Source: a virus
DNA length: 36,804 bases
Strand: one strand, 5' to 3'
IMG/VR virus record: IMGVR_UViG_3300030099_007345
Location: 1-36,804 of that record
The translations under genes were made by a program, and so were the position numbers. Below the pieces are notes generated by a model. That model did not search any database and was not told where the DNA came from. It saw only the letters and a list, made by a program, of their open reading frames with translations. Positions 33,598 to 36,804 of this stretch are shown one piece after another (position 1 is the first letter of the stretch; each line of letters starts with the position of its first letter).

Positions 33598-34696
33598 AAA
33601 ATTACTTTTATTTTGTGGGTGGGGTTGGACAGCATCATCACCCCTGATATATACTCTTCAACGATATTCTAAGTATGCTCATTTTGGATATTCAAAAACT
33701 TTTAGATATCTAGCATACCCTTATTATAAAGATGGAAAATTGCTTTTCAAGTCTTCACCTAGTGTACCATTTTTACTTGAAAAACATATTGAAGGGACAT
33801 GGGAAAATTTTAGGTCTCTTGAACCATCTAGTCATAGAATGAATACCACTGAGGATTTACAACCACTCAGTGATTTTTCTCTTGATCATGCAAAAAGACT
33901 TATAGAAGGTGAACCTTCTATATCAAAATTCATGGACTTCTACATCGCACTTCACGATCACGTAGTCTCTAAAGGTTATAAGTCTGTGGGTCACTGTGGT
34001 TGTTATAAAACATTTAAGCGTGGTTGGAACTATTATGATAAAGATGCTGATGGCGAATTAGGACAAAACGCAATACGTGAATTTATAAAAATACTTTTAT
34101 CTGAATTTGAGGTGAAGTGTTTGTTTTTAGTGAGAGATCCTATTCGTCGTGCCTTTGGTAAATATCTAAATTGGATGCAAGGGATATCAGACCTTAGATT
34201 TCGTAATGTTTTCAAGAAAGATTTTTTCCTCCCTCATGAGTTAGAAGTTGCAGATTATGTTACGAAGATTGATTATTGCTATAACACATATGGTAAAGAT
34301 AATGTTCATGTCGCTGTCATGGAAGAACTATGGGAAGGTGATGGATCTGCTAAGAAAAAACTTTCGCAGTTCTTGGATCATCCTATTGACACCCTGTGGA
34401 AAAACCTGTATGCACCTGATATAGGGCACTTTGTAAAATATGATAAGGATGTTCCCTGTCAAGCATATGGACAGAACTTAGTTGAACTTAAGTCTGATGT
34501 GTACTATGAATTGAAGAACAAGTATCAATATGTCTATGATAATTGGAGAAATAAGTTTGGATCACTACCTCTACACTGGGGAAAACACATAGATTATGAA
34601 AAGGATAAGTCAATATTACAAGAGTGGGAGTTCATCACACCTAGTTGTGGTTATGAGGGCGTTTCTCAATATAACCCACATGACAAAAGAAGTTGA
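33593..34696 (+). CDS. sulfotransferase paralogue D (divergent, 367 aa)
   Basis: GWGWTASSPL at residues 9-18 is the phosphosulfate loop and CLFLVRDPIRRAFG near 176-189 the 3'-phosphate region. It has a larger insert between them (residues about 40-120) than the other paralogues, and its C-terminal block is altered (LYAPDIGHFVKYDKDVP instead of YYP-x-x-G-x-x-A-P-H), though FGSLPLHWGKH remains. A 40-residue tail follows. It starts at the ATGA overlap with the 29-aa membrane peptide and ends overlapping the kinase-like gene (TTGA). The substrate is unknown; its separation into another operon suggests a different acceptor or timing. Confidence 0.7.
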   Translation: MRKLLLFCGWGWTASSPLIYTLQRYSKYAHFGYSKTFRYLAYPYYKDGKLLFKSSPSVPFLLEKHIEGTWENFRSLEPSSHRMNTTEDLQPLSDFSLDHAKRLIEGEPSISKFMDFYIALHDHVVSKGYKSVGHCGCYKTFKRGWNYYDKDADGELGQNAIREFIKILLSEFEVKCLFLVRDPIRRAFGKYLNWMQGISDLRFRNVFKKDFFLPHELEVADYVTKIDYCYNTYGKDNVHVAVMEELWEGDGSAKKKLSQFLDHPIDTLWKNLYAPDIGHFVKYDKDVPCQAYGQNLVELKSDVYYELKNKYQYVYDNWRNKFGSLPLHWGKHIDYEKDKSILQEWEFITPSCGYEGVSQYNPHDKRS

Positions 34697-35724
34697 CTGT
34701 ACCATTAGATCCATATATTAATTACTGTCAATCGAAAAGGTACACGATAATGAAGGAGTATATCGTATTTTCTAAAGTGTCTAGAAATATGGCAAGTGAC
34801 ACTACTAAAAAATATATGATGGAAAAATACGGAAGAGTGATACATTCAGATCTAACTGACTTGAATCCAGAGGAGGAGGCATTTCTGAATGAGTATAATG
34901 AAATATATTTTGAACGTATGAACAGTAAACTCAAGACTCAATTAGTTCATATGAAGAATAAGATAGGAATCTTTAGTGATCCTGTTTTTCCTAAGTCCTT
35001 CCCTTGGATAATCCCCACATTCACTTATGATTATCAGAAAGCAGATCACTACACTAAACCAAATGTATTCACCATCACTCAAGAGTTTCTACGTGGTAGA
35101 CCTTTGGATGATAGGGACTATGATGATGAAACTAAGTTTTGGCAATATAAACATTATGAAAAATTTCATGTAAATGACCCTACAGTCAATTGGGGTCCTA
35201 AAGATATTAATATGTCTAATCTTATGGTTACTGATGATAGACCTGGTTTCAAGACTGATAACACCCATAAAAAAATATGTTATGTCGATAATGAAGGGTT
35301 CACTAATTTTGAGTTCACTGAACGTGATCACTTCAGATATAGAGCGATGTGTGCTGTCAATCCGAATATAGGTGAGTATCTACCAAATAGAGATTGTAAC
35401 ACACCTTATGAGATTATGAGAGACGATTGGAGCACTCATGATGAAGTCAAAGTATTCTTCAAGAGATTATTCTTCTATGAGAGGGTCATTTTTAATTTTA
35501 CATTTATTGATCTCTTAGATGAAGAGGCACTTAGAAAAATAGAGAGTTTCGCTGAAATTACAAAAAACTTCAAGCACAGAATGTTAGTTTTCCAAAACTG
35601 GTTTCATCATGAGGGGCAAAGGGTTATGGAGATGACTGATGAATATGTGCAACCAAAGAGATTTGTAATCAATTTAGATAGGGAAAAATACTCAGTGTTA
35701 TTCGGAGACATATCAATCAAGTGA
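34693..35724 (+). CDS. kinase-fold-like protein (APH-type catalytic motifs)
   Basis: A 343-aa protein if started at the TTG 34693 that overlaps the upstream TGA; an ATG at 34750, with an AAAAGG stretch before it, is an alternative giving 324 aa. Residues 166-179 (NWGPKDINMSNLMV) resemble the catalytic loop H-G-D-x-x-x-x-N-x-L of aminoglycoside-phosphotransferase-type kinases, with Asp171 and Asn176. YVDNEGF at 197-203 resembles the following metal-binding D-x-E segment (Asp199). The N-terminal lobe shows no clear glycine loop or lysine, so this is fold-level inference only. It sits between two sulfotransferases with overlapping stops and starts, so a role in the same pathway (a sugar kinase, or making the sulfate donor) is possible. 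Confidence 0.5.
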   Translation: MTVPLDPYINYCQSKRYTIMKEYIVFSKVSRNMASDTTKKYMMEKYGRVIHSDLTDLNPEEEAFLNEYNEIYFERMNSKLKTQLVHMKNKIGIFSDPVFPKSFPWIIPTFTYDYQKADHYTKPNVFTITQEFLRGRPLDDRDYDDETKFWQYKHYEKFHVNDPTVNWGPKDINMSNLMVTDDRPGFKTDNTHKKICYVDNEGFTNFEFTERDHFRYRAMCAVNPNIGEYLPNRDCNTPYEIMRDDWSTHDEVKVFFKRLFFYERVIFNFTFIDLLDEEALRKIESFAEITKNFKHRMLVFQNWFHHEGQRVMEMTDEYVQPKRFVINLDREKYSVLFGDISIK

Positions 35725-36584
35725 CAAAGAAACCCCTTATGATTTTCAGTTTTGGAGGTTGGAGTGCTTCTACACCTCTCTACAGAACTCTAATTAAAAA
35801 CAAAGTTGTGCGAAGAAATAGTATCAAAGAACCAAATATAATACCTGCGATCATATCAAATAATCCTGATATGATATCTGATAAGTATAGAGATTTGAAG
35901 AGAAAAAATGTAGATGATTACCAAAAATTTGAATGCACAACAGTAGATGCATATATTGATTGGTTACTGAGACATCATACTTCTAAGTGTATGGGAGTTT
36001 CTGATGCTACTAATACTCACATCTTCTTTGATGTCAAGGATATTGCAACATTTGCTTCAAAGTTCAAAGAGGCATTTCAAGTCAAGGTTCTGATAATTTG
36101 CAGAGAACCTGTAAAGAGACTCTTCTCACATTTGAACTCTATAGACAATATTGGTCATTCTCTAGAGAAGTATGGTCAGAATAAAAGACTGGAACTTGTC
36201 ATGCCATACCTCGACAAACCTGTACCGATGCAATTTCCTGGTCAAGGTTGGGATTATAAACAGCAAGCATATGAACCATATATGGAAAGCAACTACCCAG
36301 AGATGATTGCCAATTGGTCAAAATACTTTGACACTCATGTCATATGCATGGAGGATCTATGGGGCGATAAGAATTCCGCATTAGAGAAACTCAACACCTT
36401 CTTAGGATCTTCGATTACTCAACTCACACCTAATGTATATTATCCAGATCTAGGTCCTAATGCCCCCCATCATATAGGATTGAAAGACCAGTGGAGTTCA
36501 GATACAGAATTTATTACAAAGAAAAACTATGATCTTGCAAGAGAAAAACTTGATTGGGTCTATCAAAGTCTTCCTTACTGGTAG
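35721..36584 (+). CDS. sulfotransferase paralogue E
   Basis: A 287-aa protein with a GTG start whose last two bases lie in the upstream TGA (GTGA). GGWSASTPL at residues 12-20 is the phosphosulfate loop. VLIICREPVKRLFS near 122-135 is the 3'-phosphate region (RDP becomes REP). VYYPDLGPNAPH...DQWSSDTEF near 247-270 matches paralogues A-C. It ends shortly after the final helix (LPYW) and lacks the F-G-x-x-P-x-x-W tail of A-D. It is the last gene of the plus-strand operon; a weak terminator follows within 10 nt. Confidence 0.75.
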   Translation: MTKKPLMIFSFGGWSASTPLYRTLIKNKVVRRNSIKEPNIIPAIISNNPDMISDKYRDLKRKNVDDYQKFECTTVDAYIDWLLRHHTSKCMGVSDATNTHIFFDVKDIATFASKFKEAFQVKVLIICREPVKRLFSHLNSIDNIGHSLEKYGQNKRLELVMPYLDKPVPMQFPGQGWDYKQQAYEPYMESNYPEMIANWSKYFDTHVICMEDLWGDKNSALEKLNTFLGSSITQLTPNVYYPDLGPNAPHHIGLKDQWSSDTEFITKKNYDLAREKLDWVYQSLPYW

Positions 36585-36590
36585 CCACGA

Positions 36591-36610
36591 AAACCTATAG
36601 GGGGTTTTTT
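36591..36610 (+). terminator. weak intrinsic terminator after sulfotransferase E
   Basis: AAAACC and GGTTTT pair around a short loop (36591-36608), running into six T residues. The stem is only six pairs with four A-T, so termination is probably partial, but its position just after the operon supports the call. Confidence 0.55.
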
Positions 36611-36690
36611 AATTTGGGAAAATTTTTTATATATCGCTCGTTGGGATACTTTTGTAGGTTAGGGACTTAGGCGTTTTTCACCACGGTACG

Positions 36691-36745
36691 GCAAAAAAAT
36701 CGGTAACAAATTATACACTGTCATTTCGTGTATAAAATGCTACCG
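36691..36745 (-). terminator. symmetric hairpin with T-run, minus-strand terminator
   Basis: Plus-strand arms are CGGTA (36701-36705) with TACCG (36741-36745), and TTATACAC (36711-36718) with GTGTATAA (36728-36735). A 5-by-5 internal loop separates the two stems and the apical loop is 9 nt. On the minus strand it is followed by ATTTTTTT (36700-36693), as in an intrinsic terminator. It would stop transcripts of a minus-strand gene lying to the right of the window and separate it from the plus-strand operon. Confidence 0.6.
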
Positions 36746-36804
36746 AGATTGTGTGAGTTTCAACAAACTGGACTTACTCCCCATCCTAACGCCATTTGGA
36801 CAGT
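36737..36804 (+). CDS. possible 5' fragment of a plus-strand gene at the window edge
   Basis: An ATG at 36737 opens a frame that stays open to the window end, reading MLPRLCEFQQTGLTPHPNAI and onward. The residues look protein-like, but there is no Shine-Dalgarno and the ATG lies within the hairpin arms. The opposite strand also has a frame ending SSLLKLTQSR before a TAG at about 36745, which would fit the minus-strand terminator better. Only one is likely real and the window is too short to decide. Confidence 0.25.
   Translation, partial: MLPRLCEFQQTGLTPHPNAIWT

Noticed and set aside
33601-34215. Minus-strand 60-aa frame inside sulfotransferase D
   Set aside because: No ribosome binding site, no family resemblance, antisense to a conserved sulfotransferase motif.

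Overview
The window looks like part of a T4-like cyanomyovirus genome (a marine phage of Prochlorococcus or Synechococcus, Kyanoviridae type). The DNA is AT-rich and densely coded, with stop/start overlaps at most gene junctions. One strand carries a baseplate operon recognisable by homology to T4 gp25, gp6, gp7 and gp8, with the very large DUF4815 and YHYH-containing virion proteins typical of marine T4-like phages. No photosynthesis gene and no tRNA was found, so the host assignment is inference.

Minus strand, right to left from 26519 to 1: gp25, gp6, a 2756-aa gp7-like protein with a YHYH domain, a 1044-aa virion protein, gp8, a 2358-aa DUF4815 protein, four small proteins (one nested in a different frame), a 141-aa protein, a 354-aa Mtd-like tail fibre, and a 58-aa coiled coil. 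These are followed by a sulfotransferase-like protein, a SAM methyltransferase, and the start of another gene cut by the window edge. T4-type late promoter cores (TAAATA) lie in front of gp25, gp8 and the fibre. A terminator at 26561-26584 separates this operon from the genes upstream of it.

From 26573 to 36584 is an accessory block that looks devoted to glycan or surface chemistry. On the minus strand are two sulfotransferase paralogues, a 29-aa coupled peptide, a NodU/TobZ-type carbamoyltransferase, an SGNH hydrolase, a glycosyltransferase and a 62-aa protein. A plus-strand sulfotransferase starts head to head with a minus-strand one inside a single CATG. A second SGNH hydrolase (minus) is convergent with it. 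A plus-strand operon then carries a sulfotransferase, a kinase-fold-like protein and a sulfotransferase.

The most unusual stretch is 33139-33596. A consensus sigma-70 promoter (TTGACA, 17 bp, TATAAT) drives a structured RNA leader that ends in a strong intrinsic terminator. A 25-aa membrane peptide ends inside that terminator hairpin. A 29-aa membrane peptide with the same K-aromatic-D-P-H ending follows and is coupled by ATGA overlap to the next sulfotransferase. This may be an attenuator-controlled early operon for surface modification. The window ends with a symmetric hairpin and T-run that resembles a minus-strand terminator.
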